Assembly: GCA_026122225.1 (NCBI GenBank)
Contig: JANEZZ010002670.1
Location: 248,001-312,000 of the forward strand
Length of the DNA: 64,000 nt
Direction: 5' to 3'
Source: Heloderma charlesbogerti
Taxonomy: Eukaryota > Chordata > Lepidosauria > Squamata > Helodermatidae
Shown: positions 32,220 through 43,472 of the stretch, one piece after another
Position numbering within the stretch: position 1 is the first letter of the stretch
Layout: each line of letters opens with the position of its first letter
Notes under the pieces: generated by a model
The model's input: only the letters and a program-made list of their open reading frames with translations
The model's database searches: none
What the model was told of the DNA's origin: nothing
Translations under genes and position numbers: made by a program

Positions 32220-33365
32220 TTTTAATTCTCATGATCTGGAGGACGCTATGCTTCTGGTAATGCAGTCCAGACTGCATTAGCCCTATTAGCTCAGGATAAG
32301 GCTGGCCTCCCCTTGCTCAAGGCAACCTAGTAAATTTCATGGCTAAACAGAGATTTGGATCTAGAACTCCCATATACACCCCAAATGCACTGCACTATTT
32401 GCCAGAAGAAGGATGCATGGGTTATTATGCTACCAATGGAACCTACAACCTAGACATCTCTTCCCTTCTGAAAAAGGAGATTAACTGAGATTAATATGTA
32501 ATTAATATTTGGGGATGATTATGCTCAGGCATGTTCTCCAGTTAATTGTTTCTTGGAAAGAAAACACAGAGCAAATTAGGAATGGATATGGGAATGAAAC
32601 TTGAATGAGCAGTGACAATTCAATTGCATGTACACGGAGCCATAGCAAATAGAAATAACCCACGTAATGAGGGCACAAGACGATACGCACCAGTCACCCC
32701 TAATAGGAAGAATAAATCCCAAAAAGTCTCGACAGGTCAACATCAACAATCAAGCTTCTCATAACGCTAATGGAAATAGCTTCAGACAAAAGCTAATACC
32801 CAGATTGCTGGATAGTACCAAGATATTAAACAAATATGGATGACATCAAATCCACAGAGCCAACAAATAACACAAGTAAACACTCAGCACAAATCTCCTT
32901 TCGATTCTCCACACACAGAATCCCCACGCAGTAGAAAATGGCCCCTTTTTCTCTGTGCAAGTGACCAATTCATCTGGAATGAGGATTGTGTCTTGAAAAC
33001 AATAAAAGAGTGACTTCCAGACATTTTACCTGGCAAAAACTAGCTAGCAATGATGAACTCCGGGGGAAATGTAATGAGAGCTATTCACAAAATAATTACT
33101 TCAGTTTAAGAAATCCTTAAGATACTTTAACTTTGTTTCTCCTCACTGAGGGCCAAAATAGAAAGGGTCTCCTAAGCTGTTCCCCCACCTGTGGGGGAAA
33201 TGAAACAGGGTTTCCTTCTCTTTTCCCCTATGAGAAGAAAAGTCAGTTGGGGAGCTGGACAAATAGTGGGAGGGGAAAGTGTCAAGTCCTAGTATTTCCA
33301 GTTACAAGACACTCAGGTAGTAACACTGAGGAGTTCTTCTGCTTAAGAATATGGCAAACCACTAC
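32220..33365. other. Unassigned stretch
   Basis: Relatively AT-rich, with no recognised repeat or frame; the longest apparently non-repetitive tract in this part. Confidence 0.4.
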
Positions 33366-34193
33366 CACAGGGGTGGGGAACCTCAGGCCCCAGAGCCCAA
33401 TGCACCGCTCCTGGGCTCACAGTCTAGCCCACCTGGCCCCGTTACTTTTCCCACAACAACCAATCATTGGGTGGTTTCTTGGCTTTTGTGCAGTTTTTTC
33501 CCCATTCCAAAAGGTAAGGATGTGCTAACCCGTGCCAGCCCAGGTTCTCCAGGTGCCCACTGAAGTGCTGCCCCGAACCCCTCCCCCGGACCTGTGCTCG
33601 AGCCCCCACGAGCTCAGAGACTCATCTGCACTCACCCTGGGCCTGTCCAGTCCACCATTTTACTGCCTTTTTTAACAAACAGAGGGGAGCTTAACAATAT
33701 GTGTATATTTAAACGTGTGCAGTTTGGGGCCGGGAAAGCTTAATATGTGCAATATTAGAGGCATAATGCATATTCAAATATGCACATTTTGTTAAGCTCC
33801 CTTTTTTCCGCAAAAAAAGGCAGCAAAATGGCAGGCGCTCGCCAAACAGGTCGGGGTGAGTCAGGGAGGGCGCAAGTGGGGGCGAGCGAGGGCAGGAGCT
33901 TGGCAGGCTCAGTCTGGGGGTTGCGGGTGGGGAGGCAACAGACTCCCGCACCCAGTCAGGCTGGCATCCCTACTAAAAAGTGGAAACGCCTCTCCTACAG
34001 CTTAGTAACTGGCAGTAAGAACTTTAAGCTAAAACTTGCTAGCATTTGTGATATTTTTGGCCCCAGTCCTTTCACCTTTGGCCCGCCCAGTTTGCCTTCT
34101 GCCCCGTTTGCCTTCTGCCCCATCAACCACTGGAATGTGACCCCTGAGAGCTTCTATCAAATCAGATTTGCCCCTCAGATTAAAAGGTTCAAT
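33366..34193 (+). mobile_element. hAT (Charlie-like) non-autonomous element, interrupted
   Basis: Left end CAGGGGTGGGGAACCTCAGG is well kept. AACAACCAATCATTGGGTGG and, after an insertion, GGAAACGCCTCTCCTACAG and GAGAGCTTCTATCAAATCAG follow. It hosts the hAT element at 33515-33972 and is cut off at 34194 by P4. Confidence 0.82.
33515..33972 (+). mobile_element. Palindromic hAT-type element nested in a Charlie-like element
   Basis: From TAAGGATGTGCTAACC to GCTGGCATCCCTA. Flanks CCAAAAGG and CTAAAAAG match at 6 of 8. Inner arms GGGGAGCTTAACAATATGTG and CACATTTTGTTAAGCTCCC form a long inverted repeat. Donor-like GGTGAGT at 33854 and, reversed, CTCACCC at 33638. Confidence 0.8.
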
Positions 34194-35067
34194 TAGGGAT
34201 GGATGAGCATCCGCCCCACTATCTGGGTTCTCCAAGCACCCACCCAGCCCCCGCCCTCGCTCACTGGCCACCCAGGCTGCATTCAAGCCCCCCTCTGTGC
34301 TCAGTAAGCAGCCCGCAACTTACCAGGGCCCACCCATCTCTGTCCCGATAGCCATGTTTTTTAAAAACATGGCCATCAGCAGTCCATGGCCATAGAATTA
34401 TATGCAAAATAATGCTGTGAATCTAGCGTGTATGGACGATTCATAGCACTTTTTGTGTATAACTCTATGTGCCATAGTTCTGCATCTTGCTATGTGTGCC
34501 CCCACATAGACTTATATGCAAAAAGTGCTGTGAATCACCCATACACTCTGGATTCACAGCACTATTTTGCGGATAAGTCTATGGGCATGGGCTGCTGATC
34601 GCCATGAATTTTAAAAACATGGCAATCGGGACAGAGGCGGATGGGCCTGGATAAGTTGCGGGCTGCTTACCGAATGCAGAAGGGTGGTCCAGGGACCAGT
34701 GAGCGTTGCCCTTATTTTCGCCGTAGTCTACATAAATGTCTACGTAGACTACACGTGCCCAAATAAGGAACGCAAATGGCGGCGCCCATGGGCGCCGCCA
34801 TTTGCGTAGGCGCTTTTTTTTTTTTTTCCAAAGTCAGCCGTGATAGGCTACGTAAACATTAACGTAGCCTATCACGGCTGACTGCAGGGACGCAAACGGC
34901 GGCGGCTACGGCCGCCGCCATTTGCGACCCAGCAGGAGAAGAGGATTTGCGGCCGGAGGGACGGGGCGCCTCCCCCCCGGCCAGAATTTCAGGGGGAGGA
35001 GTGGAGCGTCTCCCCCCCACCACGAAGCAAGCTGCAGGACCAGGTAAGGGACTTTCGTCTATCCCTA
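34194..35067 (+). mobile_element. Chimeric hAT-type element P4 (two palindromic families joined)
   Basis: The left part (34194-34707) is a palindromic element with arms GCAGCCCGCAACTTACC (34308) and GATAAGTTGCGGGCTGC (34651). At 34708 it switches within GAGCG|TTGCCC to the P-type body (hairpins with GTAGTCTAC and GATAGGCTACGTAAAC) and ends TCGTCTATCCCTA. The flanks GGTTCAAT and TGCAGAAC do not match, consistent with recombination rather than one insertion. Confidence 0.8.
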
Positions 35068-35179
35068 TGCAGAACTAAACTAATAGTGGGGGATGCAGTA
35101 ATAGACCAAAGGAGTACAACCTTTTCTTAGATCTGATCCTTCATTCCTTAACTTACACTGCAATACAATAACCACTTAC

Positions 35180-35395
35180 CTGGAAATAAGTCCATGGAAT
35201 TCTTACAAGGCTTGGGACAGCAATACCCTATGGAGCGGCTGTCCATACACTATGACCAACATCTGGGGCCCTCCTCTGAGAGTCTCCTCCTAGAGAGTTT
35301 TGGAGGATGGCAAAAAGGAAGAGGGCCTTTTCGATGGTGGCCCCTGATTGTGGAATGCTCTCTCCATTTAGGCTGGTGCTAACTTTGTCATCATC
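35180..35395 (+). mobile_element. L2-like LINE fragment
   Basis: Worn C-terminal region (GAGGGCCTTTTCGATGGTGG and CCTGATTGTGGAATGCTCT). Multiple stops. Confidence 0.6.
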
Positions 35396-35485
35396 CCCAG
35401 GCAACATGACCATTAGCCATGCTGGCTAGGGGTGATGCAAGCTGAAGTCCAGCACATCTGGAGGACACCAGGTTGGGGAAAGCTG
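35396..35485. mobile_element. CAGCCTTCCCC-type MITE, right part
   Basis: Contains CCATGCTGGCTAGGGGTGAT and ACACCAGGTTGGGGAAAGCT. Confidence 0.75.
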
Positions 35486-36660
35486 CATTTTTGTACATGG
35501 CAAATCTTAGGAAGCAGTTTCGTGGGAGGCACAGAGACCTGAACGTGCTAGCAAGGGGAGCAAAAACATTCTCACTGATCTTCTCCCCTTGCTCACCTTA
35601 ATTCCTGTGCATGGTCACAGATATTCTCACTGCCCCAAAGAACCCATAAAATCCCCTAAAGAACATTGTAATCAAAATAAATTTGAAAACTGTTTGTGGC
35701 CTCAAGTCCTCTGCCAGACATGGCATGTTTGCCAATGGGTTTTTTCCCAGTCACTGTTTATCGTTGGCTGAAATTAATTCATCAGCTTTACAATAATAAA
35801 AGCTCTGTAATGTTTGGAATAAAAATGAATGTCGCCCCCCCACCATAACTATGAAAGGTGAATGCCTTCCAGAAAAATGATGAATGTTGCTACCAAACAT
35901 CCATTGTAGCAAATTCCCCCAAGTGAAGTGTTTTTAATCTAATAACTGCATTTGCCATAGATCTATAAACTATTTTTCTCTCTCTCCCAGAGACAGTTTC
36001 AGGAACATAAATCATACGTGCTCCCTCCCTCATACCAATGGAATGTAACATCTTGGCCATACTTTGAGCAAATTGATTCTGATCATTTTAATCATCTCAT
36101 CTTCATAAACTTTTTAACACCCCCAAGACATCTGCACGCAGGCAAACTACTTAAAGCACAGCAAGAGAGTCAATATTGAAAACAGACTCTGCAGGGGAAC
36201 TGGATATCCCTGCTGTACTACATTAGACTTCCATTGTTAACAACAAGATGGGTTTTGTCTTTTTCTCTTTGGACAGACAACAATCCCAAAGTTATTTCCA
36301 AGTCTGGAGGGACAGGCTGCTGCTCTGGAACACGACTCACAGAGGCTAGGATGCAAAGAATAGCAGAACTAGTTACATGAGTCCAAGAAACCACTGGGCT
36401 TGTCCTCCAAGCCACATGGCAAACTGCTTTTGAAACTCAGGGGACTTGTGTTGTTTGTGGGACTTGTCCCACTTATTTCTGAGACTTCTGTTGTTTGTGG
36501 CATGAAGGTTCGCTGTTTCACAGAAAAGAAAAGAAGTTAAATATAGCACTAGGGATTTGGAACTTAGCTAATTTTGCCCTTTGAAACCAATACATGAAGC
36601 AAGCTTCTGGGTGGAATTTGGAGACCCCCCAACGAACTCAAGCATCACACATTTGCCCAT
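35486..36660. other. Mostly unassigned; worn hAT MITE at its right edge
   Basis: The stretch from 36549 (TAGGGATTTGGAAC) to 36666 (TTTGCCCATTCCTA) looks like a short hAT MITE remnant. The rest is not recognised. Confidence 0.4.
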
Positions 36661-36667
36661 TCCTAGT

Positions 36668-37029
36668 TAGGGATGTTTGATCATTCCTTTAATGTTTGCA
36701 AATCATGTAAAACTGTCCCATTTGCAACCCCGAATGCGCATGTGAGCAGGAGTGCATTCTCAGGACATTTTGCTATTTCCCAAGCTTGTGTTTGTGTTCA
36801 AAAGTGCCCACTTGCGCATTCAAGCGTGCATTCCCCAAAATCTGTGTTTGCATGCTTTTGCCTAAGGGGGGGGAGTGTGTTTTGAGTGCCCGCTTTTAAA
36901 AATGTGAATTTTCCCCAATTGAAAATGCTCATTTTTCCAGATCGGGGGGGGGGGGAGGAAACAGACACTCGCATTCAGGAATTTCGAGACCCTCAACAAC
37001 CTTGAACATTACATGTTCATCCAGCCCTA
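36668..37029 (+). mobile_element. hAT-type MITE
   Basis: TAGGGATGTTTGATC to GTTCATCCAGCCCTA, with CATGTAAAACTGTCCCATT and tandem GTGCATTC-type units. TSD not found. Confidence 0.65.
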
Positions 37030-37406
37030 GGCTTAAGTGTATTTCTGGACTGTCACTCTGACAATGAGGAACTAGCTCTTCTCCTAGGTTTTCTGTCTAC
37101 CTGATCAACCTTAAATAATCAGAAAGTTTTCAGAGGCACTAGGACTGCCCTTCACAAATGAGCTAGGTTTCTGTGACTTTAGATGGGGAACAATGACCAA
37201 TAATTCTGGGATCAGAAATAACCTGCCAGAAGTAACTGTTAATAAAATGCATTGATCTGAATGGGGCTTATTTATTTCCAAGTAAGTAAGCTTTTGGATT
37301 GCATCCTCCAAATCTGAATGAAAACCACCTTCCAATGCTAGTTTTCTCTCCAGTTTGGCCAGCCAATTGGCCTGGGTTAATCTCTTATTCTTCTCCTTCT
37401 CCTAAT
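37030..37406. other. Unassigned; short common repeat at 37235-37305
   Basis: ATTGATCTGAATGGGGCTTA and TCCAAGTAAGTAAGC belong to the same repeat as 12050-12125. Confidence 0.4.
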
Positions 37407-38261
37407 TAGGGTTGGCGGAGAATTTCTTCCCGAAACTTCGGGGGGCTGAGCGCCAACATGTTCAGCCCCCCGAACAAGTTTCGGGGAGAAATCCTCCGAA
37501 CCCCCCCGCCCCCCACCCCCCCCGGGACGGGACGTACCTTCAACGAATGTCCTTCCCGGTGGCGGGTCTGGCTGGCGGTTCGGCGGGTGTTCGAGCGGGG
37601 CGGGAGCGGCAGCCGGTCTTTCGACCGGCTGCCGCCGCCGCCATTGCAATCAAAGAAAAAAAAAAAGCCCCCTGATAGGCTACGTGACGATTCACGTAGC
37701 CTATCACGGCTAGATTTGCAAAGTCAGCCGTGATAGGCTACGTCAATCGTCACGTAGCCTATCACGGGTGACTTTAAAAAAAAAAAAAGCACGTACGGAT
37801 AATGGCGGCCCCCATAGGGAGCCGCCATTCCTGTTCCTTATTTGGTCGCCGTAGTCTACGTAAACATTTACGTAGACTACAGCGACTAAATAAGGAACGC
37901 GAATGGCGGCTCCCTATGGGGGCCGCCAATAGCGTACACGCTTTTTTTTTTTTTTTTAAGTCACCCATGATAGGCTACGTGACGATTGATGTAGCCTATC
38001 ACGGCTGACTTTGCAGATCTGGCTGTGATAGGCTACGTGAATCGTCACGTAGCCTATCAGGGGGCGTTTTTGTTTTGTTTTTTAAACTTTCGCGTTCGCG
38101 GCCGGGCGAGGCGGGAAGCCTCCCCCCCGGCCTGAATTTCGGCCGGGCCGAGGCGGGAAGCCTCCCCCCCCAGCCTGAACTTCGCGGGGGGAGCAGCGAA
38201 GCGCCTCCCCCCCACCGCGAACATCCTTCGAGGACAGGTAAGGGACTTTCGTCCACCCCTA
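37407..38261 (+). mobile_element. Large compound-palindrome hAT element P5, perfect TSD
   Basis: 855 bp from TAGGGTTGGCGGAG to TCGTCCACCCCTA, flanked by CTCCTAAT at 37399-37406 and 38262-38269. Left arm with an inverted CCCGAAACTTCGGGG-like pair; hairpins around 37672-37708, 37728-37768, 37848-37882 (GTCTACGTAAACATTTACGT), 37968-38006 and 38028-38060; right arm with the duplicated unit GGCGGGAAGCCTCCCCCCC. GGTAAGG at 38237-38243. Confidence 0.94.
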
Positions 38262-38269
38262 CTCCTAAT

Positions 38270-39130
38270 TTCCCTTAAAATAGGGAGCATTTGTAAGTAT
38301 TTCAGACTATGAGCTACGCAAACATCTCATTAATTCTAGAAGTGCAGTGGGCAGCCACATACGGCACCAGAGCTTTTTTTAATGCAGAGAAGAGGAAGGG
38401 GGGGGCAACCCATGCACTTGTACAACATCTGACATCTTCAAAGCACTGTATCAATATTAACTCATTAATCAGCGGTGTGCCTAATTAAAGATGGGAAAGT
38501 AGCACTCATGCCACTCAGGAACATAGGTCCTGGCTTAGGTTATGTAGGTTTGGAAGGGACTGCTTAACTCCAGACTGGAGATACAACCTTAACTTTTACT
38601 TTCACATCCAGCCTGCCCTTCCTATGTTGCTGCAGGCCATCCACTGATGGGCAACTTGGGTTTGATTATGCTTTGAGATATTATTTGCAAGTAAAGCCCC
38701 CCAGCGGGTCCTTCCCAGATTGGCACCCTGTGTGAATCCCCCTTGAAGTCATATCTGAATAAATTTGCATGGCTAATAAATATGCATGAATATGTTTTTA
38801 ATATGCAACAATTACAGCAACTTCACAAGGGACAGCTCAGAGATCTGAAGTTAAGGGCAGCGGGAGCAGAGGGTAAAGGGGTGTGGACTATAGCCAGAAT
38901 GGCAAGAAAGGAATTATACAAAAATATACAATTGTTTAAAGCTCAGTAGAGAATGCTTAGAAGGGGAGCGAAAGACAACTGGAGAATGTTTAACTTGTCA
39001 GAGGAGTAAAGAGGAATAAAAAAAGAACTAATTATGACAGTATCATGGGGAACAGGGTGTATAACCATGAAATATGACCACTTATTACTGGGGGTGGCTG
39101 GGCATGACATTAACAAGAACACTCAGAAAT
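38270..39130. other. Unassigned stretch
   Basis: A-rich at 38900-39040; no family recognised. Confidence 0.4.
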
Positions 39131-39268
39131 GTCTGAAGGCACAATCCTATGCATGTTTAGACAGAAAAAAGGCCTACAGCTCCCAGCGTGCACCAGCCAG
39201 CCATGCTGGCTTAGGCATGCTGGGAGTTGTAGGCCTTTTTCTGTCTAAACATGCACAGGATGCACCCT
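39131..39268. mobile_element. Near-perfect 138-bp palindromic MITE
   Basis: The left arm from GGCACAATCCTATGCATG and the right arm to CATGCACAGGATGCACCCTA mirror each other over almost the full length, meeting near 39200 (CCAGCCAGCCATGCTGGCTT). Shares its end with the GGGCGCAATCCTAT family. It could extrude as a cruciform. Confidence 0.92.
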
Positions 39269-39269
39269 A

Positions 39270-39402
39270 AGACAGCCATCCCCAACCTGGTGCCCTCTAG
39301 ATGGGTTGGACTACAACTCCGATCATTCCCAGTCATAAGCCATGATGGCTGGGGATAATGGGAGGTTTACTTCAGTCCAGCTAGAGGTTGCGGAAGGCTG
39401 GT
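39270..39402. mobile_element. CAGCCTTCCCC-type MITE
   Basis: CCATCCCCAACCTGGTGCCC at the left, AGGTTGCGGAAGGCTG at the right, with AAGCCATGATGGCTGGGGAT in the centre. Confidence 0.85.
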
Positions 39403-39684
39403 CTAAGAGAAGGCATTTCAGAATCTTAGGCAATTTTGGAAGGGACTGTATGAATTGAGTCTTCTTGGCTCCATCAGCTACCAATTTACCAAAGAAAAAG
39501 ATACAGAAGATGCTGTCAACAGAGGGCTTATTTTCACTTATAGGTGTGCCCACAATCAGCCTGGACACATTTAATTGATTGATTGACTGATTGATTACAT
39601 TTATATCAATGTAAATTGATATCCTTGACCCTCTTGAAGAATAAAAGAAGCTATAGTATAAATTAAAGAAATTTTATGATCACT
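39403..39684. other. Unassigned stretch
   Basis: A short GATTGATTGA run lies near 39575; otherwise nothing recognised. Confidence 0.4.
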
Positions 39685-39925
39685 TATTTATTATTACATT
39701 ATATCCCACCTTCTTTCTTTTGCAAGGAGCCCAAGGCAGCTTACATTGTCCTCCTCCTCTCCATTTTATCCTCACAACAACCCTGTGAGGTAGGTTAGGC
39801 TGGGAGTCAGTGACTGGCCTAAAGTCACCCAGTGAGCTTCATGGCCAAGTGGGGACTAGAACCCAGGACTCCCGAATCCCAGTCCAACACTCTAACCACT
39901 ACACTGCACTGTCTCTCAATCCAAA
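39685..39925 (-). mobile_element. Sauria-type tRNA-derived SINE
   Basis: Reverse orientation: plus strand TATATCCCACCTTCTTTC (tail), CTCACAACAACCCTGTGAGG (body), GGGGACTAGAACCCAGGA (B box) and CAACACTCTAACCACTACAC (A box). Confidence 0.9.
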
Positions 39926-40084
39926 GAGAAAACCTACTGGGCCAGCCTCAGCCCTTTGCTTCAACACTGGTCTTCATTGGGCTTTGTGTTCAAACTCTGG
40001 CCATGTCTTTATATTTCCTTTTCTGTTTTTAGTGGCTCAGAATAGCCTCCCCTGGTTGACCCCTTGGCACACCTCACCTCCCCC

Positions 40085-40655
40085 TATGGATGTATGAGAA
40101 ATTTGTTTCAGTTCATTTTTTATCACATTTTTACCCAATTCACACATTCTGGACTATGGACTGGGATACAATCTGCCGTTGACGTCTGTACATTTCCGAG
40201 CTTGAAATGTGATTCATGGACCAAAAAAAAAGAAGCAATCAGCAGCATGCGTACATTCAAAAATGCGTACATTTCAAAAATGCATACATTTCAAAATGAG
40301 AACATTTCAAAATGAGTACATTTTTAAAAATGTGTACATTTTAAAAATACATACTTTTCAAAATTAATATATTTAAACAATGAGTGCATTTCAAAAATGA
40401 ATAAATTTCAAAAATGGGTGCATTTCAAATAGGTGCACGAATATGCTTTAATCAATGGTAGAAAAATGCATACATTTCAAAGATGCACACAGCTGATTTG
40501 TACATTTGGAAAAATGTGCACAAAAATATGGATGGATTTTCATGGGGAAAAAAAAAAAAAACATTTGCAATCTGATACGGATTTGAGCCAGAATGAGCTT
40601 TGAGATGGAATACAGAGAACATCAGCAAGCTTGAGTTTTGCTGATTTTGCTGTTT
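40085..40655 (+). mobile_element. hAT-type MITE with an internal minisatellite-like array
   Basis: Left end TATGGATGTATGAGAAATTT; right part GCAAGCTTGAGTTTTGCTG as in 14061-14478. The copy is about 150 bp longer because of the array at 40246-40480. Confidence 0.75.
40246..40480 (+). repeat. Decayed tandem array, unit about 15-17 bp
   Basis: Repeats of the form (G/C)(A/C)(A/G)TACATTTCAAAAATG occur about a dozen times with drift in unit length. Confidence 0.85.
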
Positions 40656-41935
40656 TGTGTTTTTGAATTGGAGCTCCAAGGTGAAGCCTTTACATACCAT
40701 ACTGGTTGAGGCCCAATATGGGAAAAAAATGAAAATATGCAGACCAGGGCTGGCCACCCTGCAATCCATTTCGGGCTCATCTCCTCCTTTCACTTACTGA
40801 CTTATGTGTCACCTCATGATGGTACAAAGAGTCCCAAAGACCATCTGTGCCCAGGCTGGTGTCCCTCTCTGAATTCTCCATCTCTCAACATTGCCTACCC
40901 CCAATTCAGCCTGCCACTCTCTCCAACCCAAACAACTGTATATAGGGAACTACAATTCCTGGGTTTCCCTTGGATGATATAGGTGCTCATTTTTATTGCA
41001 TTTTTATTCCCAGCAAGAGGGGTTTTCTGTCACAGCTGTGAAAATAATGTGGCCTGCCTTGGGTATTATGGACATTGATTGGGGCAGAGGGGTGGGTGCT
41101 ATTTACTGTTCCATCTCGGGCAGAAAAATGTCTTGGGCCAACTCTGTGTGGCAAAATATGCCCAGAATCTGTATCCTTTGGGTCAGTTTTGGAGACCAGC
41201 TCAGAGATTCCCATTGCACTTGGCTATCAGACATTGGCAGACACTCTGCATGAAACTATTTGCATCCTTCTAACTTTGGGGGGAAATGCAGTCCACTTTC
41301 AGCACTTTCATCTCTGCAGAGCACTTTGAGATTACCCAGCAGGTATTTTAAGGGGGGAAATGGCATCTTGCCATTCAAATATTTTCCACTGAGGTAACTT
41401 TTCCTTGTCCCTGTGATAACCAGGTGGAGCTACATCTTCTGCCTTGGTGAAAAATTAGGGAACAACCCAGAGAGATTAATAACCTTGTGTCATACTGAAG
41501 CTCTTTGCCGTTTGTATTCCCCCTTTTATTCTTGTTCTTCTCCAGTCCCCACTCTCCGTGCATCCTTCTCACTGAAATTTCCCCTTCATTATGGCATCTT
41601 CCCCTAACCAAACCTGTTACACTGTACATCCCAACTAATTATGCAAGTTGCTGTGCACACATGGCCCTATACAACTGAATCTTATTAACTTTTAATTACA
41701 CATGTTTGCAAACATTACATGCCCCAAGACAGATATTGTATTTCTACTTTGATGGTGTGATTAATTATTGAAAAAAACAGACAGAGCTTTCCACAATAGC
41801 TGCAGTTCATGCGCTTTATCGGTAGTGGGTTTATATTGGAGAGTTACAGGAATCACAAAGTAAAGATCTTAAATCTTTTTATCAATTTAAATGTCACGGT
41901 AGCCTCATCTCTTATTAAGAGTTGCCAGCTGGGCT
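40656..41935. other. Unassigned stretch
   Basis: No recognised repeat or conserved frame; possibly single-copy. Confidence 0.4.
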
Positions 41936-42465
41936 GGATATAAGGAACTGCCTTATACCATTGATGTACCTCATCCAGTGCTGTCTGCTTTGATCAGAGA
42001 AGGATATCCAGGGTCTCTAGCTGGCTCTCCCAAGTTCTGTGACCTGAGATTCTTTAATGCAGAGGTGGGCAACCTGAGGCCCTCAGACCACATGTGGCCC
42101 TCGGCCCAATTTCAAAAGCCATCTGCTTGTGATCAGTTCAGTAGATGTCTCTTCCCTGGAAGTCTGCTGCATGGGAACAAAGAGGGAGGGAGAGCAAAAA
42201 GGGGCCTGCAGAAGGAGAAAAGGGATGTCTCCACCTACTTTGGGCTCTGGTCCCACCCCTCTCTGGCCCCACTCAGTGCTGCCCACTTCCGACATGTGGC
42301 TCCCATGAGCCATGAGTGAATGCAGATTACCCATGAGTGAATACAGCCCTCAACTGAAAAAGAAGGTAGCCCACCCCTGCTTGAATGGGTGATGTCAGGG
42401 ATTGAACATGGGAAGTTCTACGTGCAATGAAAGCGCTGTGCCACTGAGCAATAGGTCCCTCATCC
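41936..42465 (-). mobile_element. tRNA-derived SINE (type 2), split by an hAT element
   Basis: TATAAGGAACTGCCTTATAC to TTCTTTAATG, then after the insertion TCAGGGATTGAACATGGGAA (B box, reversed) and CTGTGCCACTGAGCAATAG (A box, reversed). Confidence 0.85.
42060..42379. mobile_element. hAT (Charlie-like) MITE with 8-bp TSD
   Basis: 320 bp with ends CAGAGGTGGGCAACCTGAGG and GGTAGCCCACCCCTG. Flanks CTTTAATG (42052-42059) and CTTGAATG (42380-42387), 7 of 8 identical; both belong to the host SINE. Confidence 0.92.
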
Positions 42466-42539
42466 ATGTGTTATCAGTTTCAGAGGGCGAGACAATGTTG
42501 AGGATATGTGAGAATTTCATTTTGATTCATTTTTAATCA

Positions 42540-43470
42540 GAGATATTTATTTATTTGTTTGTCTGTTAGTTTGACTTATTAGCCACCGATCTGGCAGGCT
42601 ACCTGGCCCCTCTAGGTGGAGTACAATACAAACAACAACACAAAATATGACAAATTTACATGATCAACTAAACAAAACAATATTGCTCTAAAAAAAAACC
42701 TAACTCACCCCAAATGCCTGCCTGAACAGGCAGGATTTCAAAGCCCAGAGGAAGATCATCAAAGAGGGGGCATGGCGGAGGTCACTAGGGAGGGAATTCC
42801 ACAGAGTGGGGACCACCACAGAAAAGGCCCTCTCCCTAGTCCTCACCAGCCTAGCTGTCCTGGTTGATGGGACAGAGAGAAGGCTGTCCGAGGCCGATCT
42901 CGTTGAACAGCATGCCTGGTGTTGCTGGAGGCACTCCTTAAGACAGACTGGGCCAGAACTGTATAGGATTTTAAAGGTCAATACCAACACCTTGAGTTGG
43001 GCCCAGACAACAACTGGTAACCAGTGCAACTCCTTCAGCACTGGAGTGATGTGGTCTCGCTGATGGCTGCCTTTAATCAGGCAGGCTGCTGCGTTCTGCA
43101 CCAGCTGCAACTTCCAAACCATCTTCAAGGGTAACCCCACAGAGAGCACATTACAGTAGTCTAGGCAAGAGGAGACCAGGGCATGAACTACTGAGGGGAG
43201 CAGATGGTTAGGGAGGTAGGGGCACAGCCACAGTATCAGATGGAGTTGGTACAGCGCCACCCAGCTCACGGCTGACCCCTGAGCCTCCATGGACAGCTGA
43301 TCCTTCAGGGGCAGCTGCACCCCATTGAACACCAGGTCAGCATCCCCCAAGCTCCCCTTCTCTCCCACCAAAAGTACTTTGGTTTTGTCGGGGTTCACTT
43401 TCAGCTTATTCCTTCCCATCTAGCCACTCACCGACTCCAGACACTTGGACAGCCAGGGTTTCTACGGCCA
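42540..43470 (-). mobile_element. L2-like LINE 3' region
   Basis: Contains ORF2 C-terminal sequence (42700-43470) and a 3' UTR to about 42540 (GTACTCCACCTAGAGGGGC on minus). The right edge lies three bases from the start of P6, and the TSD of P6 is drawn from this junction region. Confidence 0.88.
42700..43419 (-). pseudogene. L2-like ORF2 C-terminal fragment, 239 codons open
   Basis: The longest open frame in the window. On the minus strand it runs KVNPDKTKVLLVG (end of the reverse transcriptase thumb), DYCNVLSVGLPLKMVWKLQ, HITPVLKELHWLPV, LKVLVLTFKIL, RAFSVVVPTLWNSLP and ends CLFRQAFG. In-frame sequence just upstream (KCLESVS) is separated by a TAG stop near 43425. The catalytic FADD core and the endonuclease are missing. 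It is the least damaged L2-like coding piece here, but it is truncated and cannot act alone. Confidence 0.9.
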
Positions 43471-43472
43471 AC

